DNA from: Diorhabda sublineata
Taxonomy: Eukaryota; Arthropoda; Insecta; Coleoptera; Chrysomelidae
Direction of reading: 5' to 3'
NCBI RefSeq assembly: GCF_026230105.1
Contig: NC_079480.1
Coordinates: 15,480,488 to 15,544,487 of the forward strand
DNA: 64,000 nucleotides
Made by a program: the position numbers and the translations under genes. This document shows positions 53,051-64,000 of this stretch, piece by piece; within the stretch, counting starts at the first letter, position 1, and the number at the start of each line of letters is the position of its first letter. The notes below the pieces were generated by a model. That model had not been told where the DNA came from. It did no database searches and worked only from the letters and a program-made list of their open reading frames with translations.

Positions 53051-54740
53051 AATATGTCTCGCAGTAAACACCTCGACCGAATTTATCACATTATCCACAG
53101 ATTTCTGTCATATTACAGATTCAAATAGAAGCTTCTTCAGCGTGTTTTCCTAGAAGTAACGCAACAGTTCAATAACTATTATTAGTTATTATTAATTAAC
53201 TGAGTGAACGAGCGACGAAAAATGATGTCAAGTATATCAATGCAACCATTAAGAATTGGAATTGGCTAGATTACCACCTCACAAAAGGTGATTAATAATG
53301 TCATTGAGGCAAAAATCATTAATGAAAGGAGAGGTTGTCTTGATCCCGCGTAGTTACCATTCGATTTTAAACGTTTACAATTTCTCGTACGTCTGGCGTT
53401 TACAATAATCATAAATAAATGGCATGGCCAGTCGCTGGAATTTAGTCATCTTTGTTTATTGACGCACTACAAAACAAACAAAGAATACAGTTTATTACCA
53501 AGCTTTTAATTGTTAAATTTCTTTTTGTTTGTTTCATGTTTATTTAAAAAAAAAAAGTTTAGGTTCTATATATATAGATTGAGACAGTACAAAGTCTATT
53601 AGGTCGGCTAATCTCTGATAAAAACCACAAAAACGTCATTAAAAGAGTAGCAACAGATCAGACAGATCAAGTATCAAGATTCAATCAATGATATGCTGAT
53701 ATTGAACGATAATTTAGTTAAAATATTGATGGAGATGGAAAAAAATTGTCTGTTCTCTTAATTTGAGGACAAATAATGATATGGTTGAAATATACCAAAA
53801 GAATAAATGAATTTCGATGTAACTTTCCCTCAAATTCATATATAATCGCGCAAATTGTATTATAATAAATAAAACAAACGGTGAAAAGCGACCTAATACA
53901 CTCCATTTTCTACACAAAACTGTCAGGCTCGTACCTAATAAATACTGAATAAAAATAGAAGCGCTGCGGTGGCACTAAACGTGCTGAGCTTCATGACACG
54001 GAACAAAATAAAAATCTGAGCTAAAAGCTGTTTGTTTAACGAAGCTTCATCAGAAGAACACTTGATATTCTACCAATGGGAAAATAATAAAAATTCCGTT
54101 ATAGAAACAACGGTATTTATTTAGCTGTGTATTTTCACGCCTGTTCAATTATGGAAGTTTATTTTCGTTTTAAATTGATTACATTTACCAATGGTTTGCA
54201 TACGGAGTTCAGATATTCAAAACACATCTACACAATTACTTGAAAAGATCGCATTATACCGAATTACTTAATACCGTGATCTAATTTGATAAGAAAATTT
54301 TTCGTTTTTCTTATAAATCAAGCTTCTTCAGAACCAATATAAGCATATCAACTCCTAGTTTACTTTTCCATACACTTGTTTAAGTCTCTACGCTAAATTT
54401 GTATTCATATTTCAGGATTTTTCAATTTAAAAAAGCGAAGAAACCACTAAGAGTTAGATCTAGATCTAGAAATTATCGACGAATTGTCCGCTCACAAAGC
54501 TAGTCGCTTATGATGAATTTCGTCACGTAGATACCACAAAAAAATCATATATCAACCGTTTTGCCTTCTACAATGATTTTATGGTCATTGTAATCAAAGA
54601 TAACGATCAGCATCAACTTAATTTTCTACCGACTTTGAGTCTTGGGTTGAATTTATACTCAAGCCCATAATATCTAAAATTTTTAGATGCCGAAACGTTG
54701 ATTTTAAAGCAACATCTCCTCAATTTCATGAAGGTAGATC
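53051..54740. other. AT-rich spacer, no recognised gene
   Basis: Minus-strand frames at 53714-53917 are Phe/Ile-rich and chance-like. 53955-54010 is a short GC-richer patch (GCTGCGGTGGCAC, GCTGAGCTTCATGAC) with no open frame of note. A short TATATATAGA tract lies near 53570. Confidence 0.45.
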
Positions 54741-55089
54741 ATCAATTATTGTGTGTGAAGCATGTTTGAAACAATTTTATCGAATGCTTTGTTTCAATCA
54801 AATATAAACGTTTCCTTTCACTATAACTTCATTGTAAATTTTTTTCCATAGTAAATATCGTTTAGCAAATAAATCGCGTCATAAATAACCCACCCATAAA
54901 CATAATTTTATGGAGATAAATAGTTTAAACTTCGAAATAACATAGGAAAAATTGTACTAATTCAAGTACTTCGAGAGGTACCAGCCGTCTGAAGATATTG
55001 ATCTTTTGTAGATTGTAATGTTCAAGAAAAACGTGTCTTGCATAGTTTGGATCATATCTATGAACAAATCACATTCTTTTAGAAGACTA

Positions 55090-55285
55090 GAATACCCACG
55101 ACTTCATGTTATGACTTGTGGTGCTCCCGTGAAACAAGACTGTGTTTTATCATTTTGGGTTTTAAGCCACCAGATTCCATCGACCAACTACAACAGTTGT
55201 ACTACGTGTCTTTTGATTTACTGCTTGAAGATGTTGTCTCCATCTTAGTTTAGAATCGAAGATCACTCAAATATTTAATGTCTGA
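55090..55285 (-). pseudogene. Decayed non-LTR retrotransposon (LINE) thumb-region fragment
   Basis: Read on the minus strand, 55282-55265 encodes DIKYLS. A one-base shift then gives IFDSKLRWRQHLQAV (from about 55258). In another frame CCSWSMESGGLKPKMIKH follows (GLKPKMI at about 55168-55149). Insect non-LTR elements have K-Y-L-G-V-x-x-D-x-K-L-x-W-x-x-H, then a C-R-R...W-G-L-K-P-K-M segment, so the order and spacing agree. At least two frameshifts and a stop after this segment show it is dead. The plus-strand frame at 55018-55248 is a by-product. The polarity is opposite to the other LINE relic at 42862-43173, so they are separate insertions. Confidence 0.55.
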
Positions 55286-55439
55286 CTTAAGTATTAGTTC
55301 GACCACGTTTATTCTGAAGTGTTTGTTCCAATTAATCATTGTTTTTTGATGATTTTATACTCAGATCTTCATCTCTGAAAGATTGTTAATAGAGATTTGA
55401 TTCCAATGGTTTTAAACGTTTAGAATATTTGGAATTTAG

Positions 55440-55665
55440 TCGCCGTTTCCCGGTCTAAAGAACAATTTGTTGTTGAGGCGTTTTGGGTGAAGATTTCCAC
55501 AAAGCAAGGCTCATCAATCAAGTAACGGAGACTCACCTCTGCTGCGTTGTGGCGTGGTGTTGGGTAGAAATGCAAGCAAGACATTCAAGCCCTCGAATAT
55601 TAATGAGACGATTCGCATAGAAACGAATAATAGTTTGACCAGTGGCGTATCTCTAAACTTAGACA
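55440..55665 (-). pseudogene. GC-rich block with overlapping open frames and a good splice donor
   Basis: On the minus strand two overlapping frames are open over about 40 codons each between 55655 and 55535 (RYATGQTIIRFYANRL and DTPLVKLLFVSMR). A third runs from an ATG near 55585 (MSCLHFYPTPRHNAAEVSL, then RYLIDEPCFVEIFTQ) to a stop near 55425. A strong donor-like word, CAGAG/GTGAGT, lies at 55537/55536. The plus-strand word CCAGTGGCGTATC near 55639 resembles the ends of common insect interspersed repeats. I do not recognise the element; a mobile-element fragment is more likely than a live exon. Confidence 0.3.
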
Positions 55666-56283
55666 TTCAATTTTTATAGTATCATCACAATTTATTTCAA
55701 ACGAATAATTATTTTTTTTTGCTCGATTTTTGCATGAAATCGTTACGAAGTTCGAATGGATTTTTGTAAGAAAAGCACGAGGAACGAAGGACGTGGAATA
55801 GAATAAATTGAACGCTAGATTGCGTAAATTTTTGATATACTCAATACTCGAGAAAGCTATTATATCAATATCGAAAAGTAATTACATTGATATCAATCGT
55901 TTTAACAAAAATTCTTTACTCGGTACAATCATATGAAAATAATCAAAACATTCGGGTTTGTAGAAAATATAACGAATTAAGTTGAAAAAACAACAACTTA
56001 TGTAGTAATCAAACTTCAATAATAAACGAGATATCTCTTAAGAAATTTTTTTACCTAAAATGAATAAATTATAAATCGTATCATAGAAATTTACCATACT
56101 CTCAATTTTTATGATGAATCAAAAATTTGTGGTATCTGAATCATTTAACTCGCAATTTTTTGATTTAAATATTGTTATATAGATTTGACATAATAGTTTT
56201 TTTTATATTTATTTTTATCACAACATTTTCTTGTATGACGTTTTCCACTTATCCATTTCACTAAGAATTTTTCTTTATCGCAG
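55666..56283. other. AT-rich stretch, possible intron upstream of the candidate exon
   Basis: There is no open frame above chance. The right end (56255-56283) is pyrimidine-rich and closes with TTTATCGCAG, which fits a splice acceptor. Confidence 0.35.
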
Positions 56284-56343
56284 GAAGACACGTTCGAAAC
56301 ATAGATTCCATGGGAATATCAGTTCTTGGAGAATTTAATCAGG
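56284..56343 (+). CDS. Candidate 60-bp internal exon of an unidentified spliced gene
   Basis: A T-rich tract ending TTTTTCTTTATCGCAG (to 56283) is a good acceptor, and AATCAGG/GTGAGT (donor at 56344) is a good donor. Between them one phase is fully open: two bases complete a codon, then RHVRNIDSMGISVLGEFNQ, and one base is left over, so the exon is phase-compatible at both ends (60 bp). The other two phases contain stops. If not spliced, the frame stays open from the ATG at 56310 to a stop at 56505-56507, which weakens the case slightly. No partner exon was identified within the window. The product is not recognised. Confidence 0.3.
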
Positions 56344-57777
56344 GTGAGTATTATGTTAGTAATAGTAATAAAAAATTTAGAATTCAACTCGCAGAAAATT
56401 TCACCATAAAAATAGGAGAGGGCTTGATTAAACAGGATTGGAAAATGTTGTTACATGTAGAAATATGTTTATTGTTCAATTCGATAGTCATACTCATCTC
56501 CAAATAATATAATAATTCATTTAATGATGTTTGAACAATTCAATTATTTTCGTTGATTATATTACAATAATTTAAATATTATTTTCACGTCATAGGCAGA
56601 TATAATGAAACGATTTTGTTTAAAATGGTGTCGTGATTATGAAATGTCTGTTAAATATAATATATATAATATACAGTTTCGTAAATCGTTTGTAATATTT
56701 CAAAATAGTGGGTTTCACTCTATATATATTCAAACTTTAATACACAATAAAAATATCATGAAGGTACAAATCAAATGAGATTAAAATGTTATTATCTAGG
56801 GCTAGTACCATATGAGAATGGTTCTAAAAGTTCCTGGCATGACTTAGAGATGTTGTTAGTTGCTTGAAAAACATCACTGTAGATGTTTACTATTTATTTA
56901 GCATGTCTTTAATGGATTTTGAAGGTCTTAACCTAACCAGTATGACGATTTTTTTATAAAATTTATTATAAAAAGAGTATCGAACCATCTTTGTATGAAT
57001 ATACGTTCTATTTTTTATTTAGGATGTAAAAGTTTTTCAAAAACGGATGTAGATACAATTAATTCATTCGTTTCTGCAGGCGAAGTTCCGTTGAAATCAT
57101 AGTTTTTTTTCACTGTACAAATTTCTATTATAGATATATCGATATTAACTGAAAAGAATACAGAGTTTACATGTTGAAAATTCGAAATTTTCCGTTTATC
57201 TATCATTTTTATGAAAGCTAACAAGGCGATCGGCTTATTTCCCTTTTTTTTTCGCTTATATCAATGTAGCTATTCGTTTATACAGAACGGTTCAAAGAGC
57301 ATAGATGAATATGAACGGATATTAATCAGGAGATCTGTCATTTTAAGCTTTACGAAAAGTCCATTGTCCATATCGATGTTTTTTTCACTGGAAACGGACA
57401 TAAAAATAACTGTCCACTAAATTATTTACTTCCTAGTTAATTTTTTTCTCATTTCAATTAACTCCAAACTATAATAATTATAATTTTTTTGTTTATACCA
57501 TATTAAATGAATAGAAAAACTAATATTTTTGTGTTTGAGCCTTGACTTCCAGTTTCGGAAATTTACGATTTCAAACGACGTCAAAAACACTTTTCGGAGC
57601 GACGAATTTTCACTTTTCTAACGTTTATTTGAGTACTGAGGGTGTATGGTTGTTACATGAGAAAAAACCAACCAATTAACCTATTTTTTTAATGATATAC
57701 ATAAATACTCAGAATTCTGGTCAAATAAGGAAAACAATTTCGTAAAAACAAATAAATTATTTGTATGCTTATTAGAA
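56344..57777. other. AT-rich spacer before satellite 2
   Basis: Frames of 60-70 codons on both strands (57015-57224 minus, 57211-57420 plus) have chance-like composition. There is a TATAATATATATAATATA-type simple tract near 56660. 57540-57620 is slightly GC-richer (CGACGTC, GGAGCGACG) with no open frame. No RNA gene is visible. Confidence 0.45.
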
Positions 57778-60652
57778 GGATTTTCGTAAAAATGTGATGT
57801 ATTTTCTTCTCTCAATTATACTTTCCATCTTCTTATCCTTTTTCTATACTGAATATCCCTTGGAAATCTTACTGAATTCCTGCTCGCCCTTTCCTGAAAT
57901 TAATTGATATTTCCATTAAAGTTTATGGTGATTATTTCTCATTATTAAAAACAGGATTTTCGTAAAAATGCCTTGCGTTGTATTTTCTTCTCTCAATTAT
58001 ACTTTCCATCTTCTTATCCTTTTTCTATACTGAATATCCCTTGGAAATCTTACCGAAATCCTGCTCGTCCTTTCCTGAAATTAATTAATATTTCCATTAA
58101 AAGCTTATGGTGATTATTTCTCATTATTAAAAACAGGATTTTCGTAAAAATGTCTTGCGTTGTATTTTCTTCTCTCAATTATACTTTCCATCTTCTTATC
58201 CTTTTTCTATACTGAATATCCTTTGGAAATCTTACCGAATTCCTGCTCGTCCTTTCCTGAAATTGATTATTATTTCCATTAAAGTTTATGCTGATTATTT
58301 CTCCTTATTAAAAACAGGATTTCCGAAAAATGTCTTGCGTTGTATTTTCTTCTCTCAATTATACTTTCCATCTTCTTATCCTTTTTCTATACTGAATATC
58401 CTTTGGAAATCTTACCGAATTCCTGCTCGTCCTTTCCTGAAATTAATTGATATTTCCATTAAAGTTGATGGTGATTATTTCTCCTTATTAAAAGAAGGAT
58501 TTTCGTAAAAATGTCTTGTGTATATTTTCTTCTCTCAATTATACTTTCCATCTTCTTATCCTTTTTCTATACTGAATATCCTTTGGAAATCTTACCGAAT
58601 TCCTGCTCGTCCTTTCCTGAAATTGATTAAGATTTCCATTAAAAGTTTATGGTGATTATTTCTTCTTATTAAAAACAGGATTTTCGTAAAAATGTCTTGT
58701 GTATATTTTCTTCTCTCAATTATACTTTCCATCTTCTTATCCTTTTTCTATACTGAATATCCTTTGGAAATCTTACCGAATTCCTGCTCGTCCTTTCCTG
58801 AAATTAATTGATATTTCCATTAAAAGTTTATGGTGATTATTTCTCATTATTAAAAACAGGATTTTCGTAAAAATGTCTTGCGTTGTATTTTCTTCTTTCA
58901 ATTATACTTTCCATCTTCTTATCCTTTTTCTATACTGAATATCCTTTGGAAATCTTACCGAATTCCTGCTCGTCCTTTCCTGAAATTAATTGATATTTCC
59001 ATTAAAAGTTTATGGTGATTATTTCTCATTATTAAAAACAGGATTTTCGTAAAAATGTCTTGCGTTGTATTTTCTTCTCTCAATTATACTTTCCATCTTC
59101 TTATCCTTTTTCTATACTGAATATCCTTTGGAAATCTTACCGAATTCCTGCTCGCCCTTTCCTGAAATTAATTGATATTTCCATTAAAGTTGATGGTGAT
59201 TATTTCTCCTTATTAAAAGAAGGATTTTCGTAAAAATGTCTTGTGTATATTTTCTTCTCTCAATTATACTTTCCATCTTCTTATCCTTTTTCTATACTGA
59301 ATATCCTTTGGAAATCTTACCGAATTCCTGCTCGTCCTTTCCTGAAATTGATTATTATTTCCATTAAAGTTGATGGTGATTATTTCTCCTTATTAAAAAT
59401 AGGATTTTCGTAAAAATGTCTTGCGTTGTATTTTCTTCTCTCAATTATACTTTCCATCTTCTTATCCTTTTTCTATACTGAATATCCTTTGGAAATCTTA
59501 CCGAATTCCTGCTCGTCCTTTCCTGAAATTAATTAATATTTCTATTAAAAGTTTATGGTGATTATTTCTCCTTATTAAAAACAGGATTTTCGTAAAAATG
59601 TCTTGCGTTGTATTTTCTTCTCTCAATTATACTTTCCATCTTCTTATCCTTTTTCTATACTGAATATCCTTTGGAAATCTTACCGAATTCCTGCTCGTCC
59701 TTTCCTGAAATTAATTGATATTTCCATTAAAGTTGATGGTGATTATTTCTCCTTATTGAAAACAGGATTTTCGTAAAAATGTCTTGCGTTGTATTTTCTT
59801 CTCTCAATTATACTTTCCATCTTCTTATCCTTTTTCTATACTGAATATCCTTTGGAAATCTTACCGAATTCCTGCTCGTCCTTTCCTGAAATTAATTAAT
59901 ATTTCCATTAAAAGTTTATGGTGATTATTTCTCCTTATTAAAAACAGGATTTTTGTAAAAATGTCTTGCGTTGTATTTTCTTCTCTCAATTATACTTTCC
60001 ATCTTCTTATCCTTTTTCTATACTGAATATCCTTTGGAAATCTTACCGAATTCCTGCTCGTCCTTTCCTGAAATTAATTGATATTTCCATTAAAGTTGAT
60101 GGTGATTATTTCTCCTTATTAAAAACAGGATTTTCGTAAAAATGTCTTGCGTTGTATTTTCTTCTCTCAATTATACTTTCCATCTTCTTATCCTTTTTCT
60201 ATACTGAATATCCTTTGGAAATCTTACCGAATTCCTGCTCGTCCTTTCCTGAAATCAATTGATATTTCCATTAAAGTTTATGGTGATTATTTCTCCTTAT
60301 TAAAAACAGGATTTTCGTAAAAATGTCTTGCGTTGTATTTTCTTCTCTCAATTATACTTTCCATCTTCTTATCCTTTTTCTATACTGAATATCCTATGGA
60401 AATCTTACTGAAGTCCTACTCGCCCTTTCCTGAAATTAATTGATATTTCCATTACAGTTGATGGTGATTATTTCTCCTTATTAAAAACAGGATTTTCGTA
60501 AAAATGTCTTGCGTTGTATTTTCTTCTCTCAATTATACTTTCCATCTTCTTATCCTTTTTCTATACTGAATATCCTTTGGAAATCTTACCGAATTCCTGC
60601 TCGTCCTTTCCTGAAATTAATTGATATTTCCATTAAAGTTGATGGTGATTAT

Positions 60653-62940
60653 TTCTCATTATTAAAAACAGGATTTTCGTAAAAATGTCTTGCGTTGTAT
60701 TTTCTTCTCTCAATTATACTTTCCATCTTCTTATCCTTTTTCTATACTGAATATCCTTTGGAAATCTTACTGAATTCCTGCTCCGATCTTTCCTGAAATT
60801 AATTGATATTTCCATTAAAGTTGATGGTGATTATTTCTCCTTATTAAAAACAGGATTTTCGTAAAAATGTCTTGCGTTGTATTTTCTTCTCTCAATTATA
60901 CTTTCCATCTTCTTATCCTTTTTCTATACTGAATATCCTTTGGAAATCTTACTGAATTCCTGCTCCGATCTTTCCTGAAATTAATTGATATTTCGATTAA
61001 AGTTGATGGTGATTATTTCTCCTTATTAAAAACAGGATTTTCGTAAAAATGTCTTGCGTTGTATTTTCTTCTCTCAATTATACTTTCCATCTTCTTATCC
61101 TTTTTCTATACTGAATATCCTTTGGAAATCTTACTGAATTCCTACTCGCCCTTTCCTGAAATTAATTGATATTTCCATTAAAGTTGATGGTGATTATTTC
61201 TCCTTATTAAAAACAGGATTTTCGTAAAAATGTCTTGCGTTGTATTTTCGTCTCTCAATTATACTTTCCATCTTCTTATCCTTTTTCTATACTGAATATC
61301 CTTTGGAAATCTTACCGAATTCCTGCTCGTCCTTTCCTGAAATTAATTGATATTTCCATTAAAGTTTATGGTGATTATTTCTCCTTATTAAAAACAGGAT
61401 TTTCGTAAAAATGTCTTGCGTTGTATTTTCTTCTCTCAATTATACTTTCCATCTTCTTATCCTTTTTCTATACTGAATATCCTTTGGAAATCTTACTGAA
61501 GTCCTACTCGCCCTTTCCTGAAATTAATTGATATTTCCATTAAAGTTGATGGTGATTATTTCTCCTTATTAAAAACAGGATTTTCGTAAAAATGTCTTGC
61601 GTTGTATTTTCTTCTCTCAATTATACTTTCCATCTTCTTATCCTTTTTCTATACTGAATATCCTATGGAAATCTTACCGAATTCTTGCTCGTCCTTTCCT
61701 GAAATTAATTGATATTTCCATTAAAGTTGATGGTGATTATTTCTCATTATTAAAAACAGGATTTTCGTAAAAATGTCTTGCGTTGTATTTTCTTCTCTCA
61801 ATTATACTTTCCATCTTCTTATCCTTTTTCTATACTGAATATCCTTTGGAAATCTTACTGAATTCCTGCTCCGATCTTTCCTGAAATTAATTGATATTTC
61901 CATTAAAGTTGATGGTGATTATTTCTCCTTATTAAAAACAGGATTTTCGTAAAAATGTCTTGCGTTGTATTTTCTTCTCTCAATTATACTTTCCATCTTC
62001 TTATCCTTTTTCTATACTGAATATCCTTTGGAAATCTTACTGAATTCCTACTCGCCCTTTCCTGAAATTAATTGATATTTCCATTAAAGTTGATGGTGAT
62101 TATTTCTCCTTATTAAAAACAGGATTTTCGTAAAAATGTCTTGCGTTGTATTTTCGTCTCTCAATTATACTTTCCATCTTCTTATCCTTTTTCTATACTG
62201 AATATCCTTTGGAAATCTTACCGAATTCCTGCTCGTCCTTTCCTGAAATTAATTGATATTTCCATTAAAGTTTATGGTGATTATTTCTCCTTATTAAAAA
62301 CAGGATTTTCGTAAAAATGTCTTGCGTTGTATTTTCTTCTCTCAATTATACTTTCCATCTTCTTATCCTTTTTCTATACTGAATATCCTTTGGAAATCTT
62401 ACTGAAGTCCTACTCGCCCTTTCCTGAAATTAATTGATATTTCCATTAAAGTTGATGGTGATTATTTCTCCTTATTAAAAACAGGATTTTCGTAAAAATG
62501 TCTTGCGTTGTATTTTCTTCTCTCAATTATACTTTCCATCTTCTTATCCTTTTTCTATACTGAATATCCTTTGGAAATCTTACCGAATTCTTGCTCGTCC
62601 TTTCCTGAAATTAATTGATATTTCCATTAAAGTTGATGGTGATTATTTCTCATTATTAAAAACAGGATTTTCGTAAAAATGTCTTGCGTTGTATTTTCTT
62701 CTCTCAATTATACTTTCCATCTTCTTATCCTTTTTCTATACTGAATATCCTTTGGAAATCTTACTGAATTCCTGCTCCGATCTTTCCTGAAATTAATTGA
62801 TATTTCCATTAAAGTTGATGGTGATTATTTCTCCTTATTAAAAACAGGATTTTCGTAAAAATGTCTTGCGTTGTATTTTCTTCTCTCAATTATACTTTCC
62901 ATCTTCTTATCCTTTTTCTATACTGAATATCCTTTGGAAA
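60653..62940. repeat. 906/1,088-bp higher-order repeat of satellite 2 (5-mer and 6-mer)
   Basis: CTCCGATCTTTCC at 60963, 61869 and 62775 is spaced by 906 bp, as are TATTTTCGTCTC (61243, 62149), CCTACTCGCCC (61141, 62047) and GAAGTCCTACTC (61499, 62405). The boundary marker TTCTCATTATT is at 60653, 61741 and 62647. The first unit (1,088 bp) has one extra monomer because the CTCCGATC monomer is duplicated (60781 and 60963). Confidence 0.88.
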
Positions 62941-63390
62941 TCTTACCGAATTCCTGCTCGTCCTTTCCTGAAATTAATTGATATTTCCATTAAAGTTGAT
63001 GGTGATTATTTCTCCTTATTAAAAACAGGATTTTCGTAAAAATGTCTTGCGTTGTATTTTCTTCTCTCAATTATACTTTCCATCTTCTTATCCTTTTTCT
63101 ATACTGAATATCCTTTGGAAATCTTACCGAATTCCTGCTCGTCCTTTCCTGAAATTAATTGATATTTCCATTAAAGTTTATGGTGATTATTTCTCCTTAT
63201 TAAAAACAGGATTTTCGTAAAAATGTCTTGCGTTGTATTTTCTTCTCTCAATTATACTTTCCATCTTCTTATCCTTTTTCTATACTGAATATCCTTTGGA
63301 AATCTTACCGAATTCCTGCTCGTCCTTTCCTGAAATTAATTTATATTTCCATTAAAAGTTTATGGTGATTATTTCTCATTATTAAAAACA

Positions 63391-63483
63391 GGATTTTCGT
63401 AAAAATGTCTTGCGTTGCCTTTCCTGAAATTAATTGATATTTCCATTAAAGTTGATGGTGATTATTTCTCCTTATTAAAAACA
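63391..63483. repeat. Truncated satellite 2 monomer (93 bp)
   Basis: Between the GG of AGGATTTTCG at 63391 and the next at 63484 there are only 93 bp. The sequence jumps from TGTCTTGCGTTG directly to CCTTTCCTGAAATT, so about 88 bp of the monomer are missing. The flanking monomers are full length. Confidence 0.93.
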
Positions 63484-64000
63484 GGATTTTCGTAAAAATG
63501 TCTTGCGTTGTATTTTCTTCTCTCAATTATACTTTCCATCTTCTTATCCTTTTTCTATACTGAATATCCTTTGGAAATCTTACCGAATTCCTGCTCTTCC
63601 TTTCCTGAAATTAATTGATATTTCCATTAAAGTTGATGGTGATTATTTCTCCTTATTAAAAACAGGATTTTCGTAAAAATGTCTTGCGTTGTATTTTCTT
63701 CTCTCAATTATACTTTCCATCTTCTTATCCATTTTCTATACTGAATATCCTTTGGAAATCTTACCGAATTCCTGCTCGTCCTTTCCTGAAATTAATTGAT
63801 ATTTCCATTAAAGTTGATGGTGATTATTTCTCATTATTAAAAACAGGATTTTCGTAAAAATGTCTTGCGTTGTATTTTCTTCTCTCAATTATACTTTCCA
63901 TCTTCTTATCCATTTTCTATACTGAATATCCTTTGGAAATCTTACCGAATTCCTGCTCGTCCTTTCCTGAAATTGATTAATATTTCCTTTAAAAGTTTAT

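Larger units (their letters stand above)
57778..64000. repeat. Satellite 2: ~181-bp tandem array, about 34 monomers
   Basis: AGGATTTTCGTAAAAATG recurs with its GG at 57778, 57954, 58136, 58317, 58497 and 58678 (spacings 176, 182, 181, 180, 181) and continues to the right edge. Each unit reads TGTCTTGCGTTGTATTTTC, TTCTCTCAATTATACTTTCC, ATCTTCTTATCCTTTTTC, ATACTGAATATCCTTTGG, AATCTTACCGAATTCCTGC, CTTTCCTGAAATTAATTG and GGTGATTATTTCTCC. One strand is strongly pyrimidine-rich. Variants include CTCGTCC/CTCGCCC/CTCCGATC and AAAAGTTTATGG/AAAGTTGATGG. It shares no repeat unit with satellite 1. The first copy (176 bp, lacking TCTTGCGTT) is the most diverged. The 117-codon frame at 58155-58508 exists because some units are 180 bp, a multiple of 3. 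Confidence 0.98.

Noticed and set aside
54741..54810. Minus-strand NKAFDKIVSNML, resembling the K-A-F-D-x-V motif of reverse transcriptases
   Set aside because: A single short motif preceded and followed by stops. It also lies on the wrong side of the 55090-55285 relic for one element, because this motif should precede the thumb region. Chance or a separate scrap is likelier.
37926..57777. tRNA, rRNA or snRNA genes
   Set aside because: A few GTTCAAATCC- or GGTTCGAAT-like words (e.g. near 45450 and 48870) lack the matching arms and A-box, and no rRNA or snRNA core sequence was seen.
58155..58508. 117-codon plus-strand frame with an internally repeated protein
   Set aside because: It spans two satellite 2 monomers and stays open only because one unit is 180 bp. 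Neighbouring units of 181 bp break the frame.
1..64000. Telomeric TTAGG arrays
   Set aside because: No tandem TTAGG/CCTAA run is present, so the satellites are not placed at a chromosome end by this evidence.

Overview
The window holds no intact protein-coding gene that I can recognise. It is AT-rich eukaryotic DNA, most likely from an insect. Evidence for this: two very long tandem satellite arrays, insect-type non-LTR retrotransposon relics, a possible piggyBac-like relic, short candidate spliced exons with GT/AG signals, and no bacterial-style dense coding. I cannot name the species; a beetle or another insect with large satellite blocks fits, but this is inference.

Layout. (1) 1-37925: satellite 1, a head-to-tail array of a 92-bp monomer (about 412 copies, about 37% GC), running off the left edge. 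It is a mosaic of higher-order repeats (HORs): 2,116 bp (23 x 92), 1,471 bp, 460/368 bp, 3,685 bp, 1,012 bp, 1,850/2,320 bp and 465 bp. Some blocks are copied at long range (offsets 11,958 and 5,734 bp). A 97-bp variant with a 5-bp AAGGC duplication occurs only from about 18.3 kb rightward. The last ~500 bp before the junction at 37925 are visibly more degenerate. (2) 37926-57777: about 19.9 kb of AT-rich, mostly non-repetitive DNA containing a 143-bp tandem array (39889-41057), a 194-bp repeat family at two sites (47034-47640 and 50665-50925), smaller tandem duplications, a (TA)n microsatellite, decayed transposon coding fragments (LINE reverse transcriptase at 42862-43173 and 55090-55285, possible piggyBac-like at 50341-50640), several GC-richer islands with open frames, and one well-bounded candidate exon (56284-56343). 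(3) 57778-64000: satellite 2, an unrelated array of a ~181-bp monomer (about 34 copies), with its own 5-mer/6-mer HOR and running off the right edge.

How the parts fit together: the window looks like pericentromeric or other constitutive heterochromatin, with two independent satellite families flanking a transposon graveyard. Open frames inside the satellites are by-products of the repeat, not genes. The most notable content is the layered HOR architecture of satellite 1, which records repeated local and long-range amplification. All identity statements come from reading the sequence by eye at diagnostic positions, not from alignment software.
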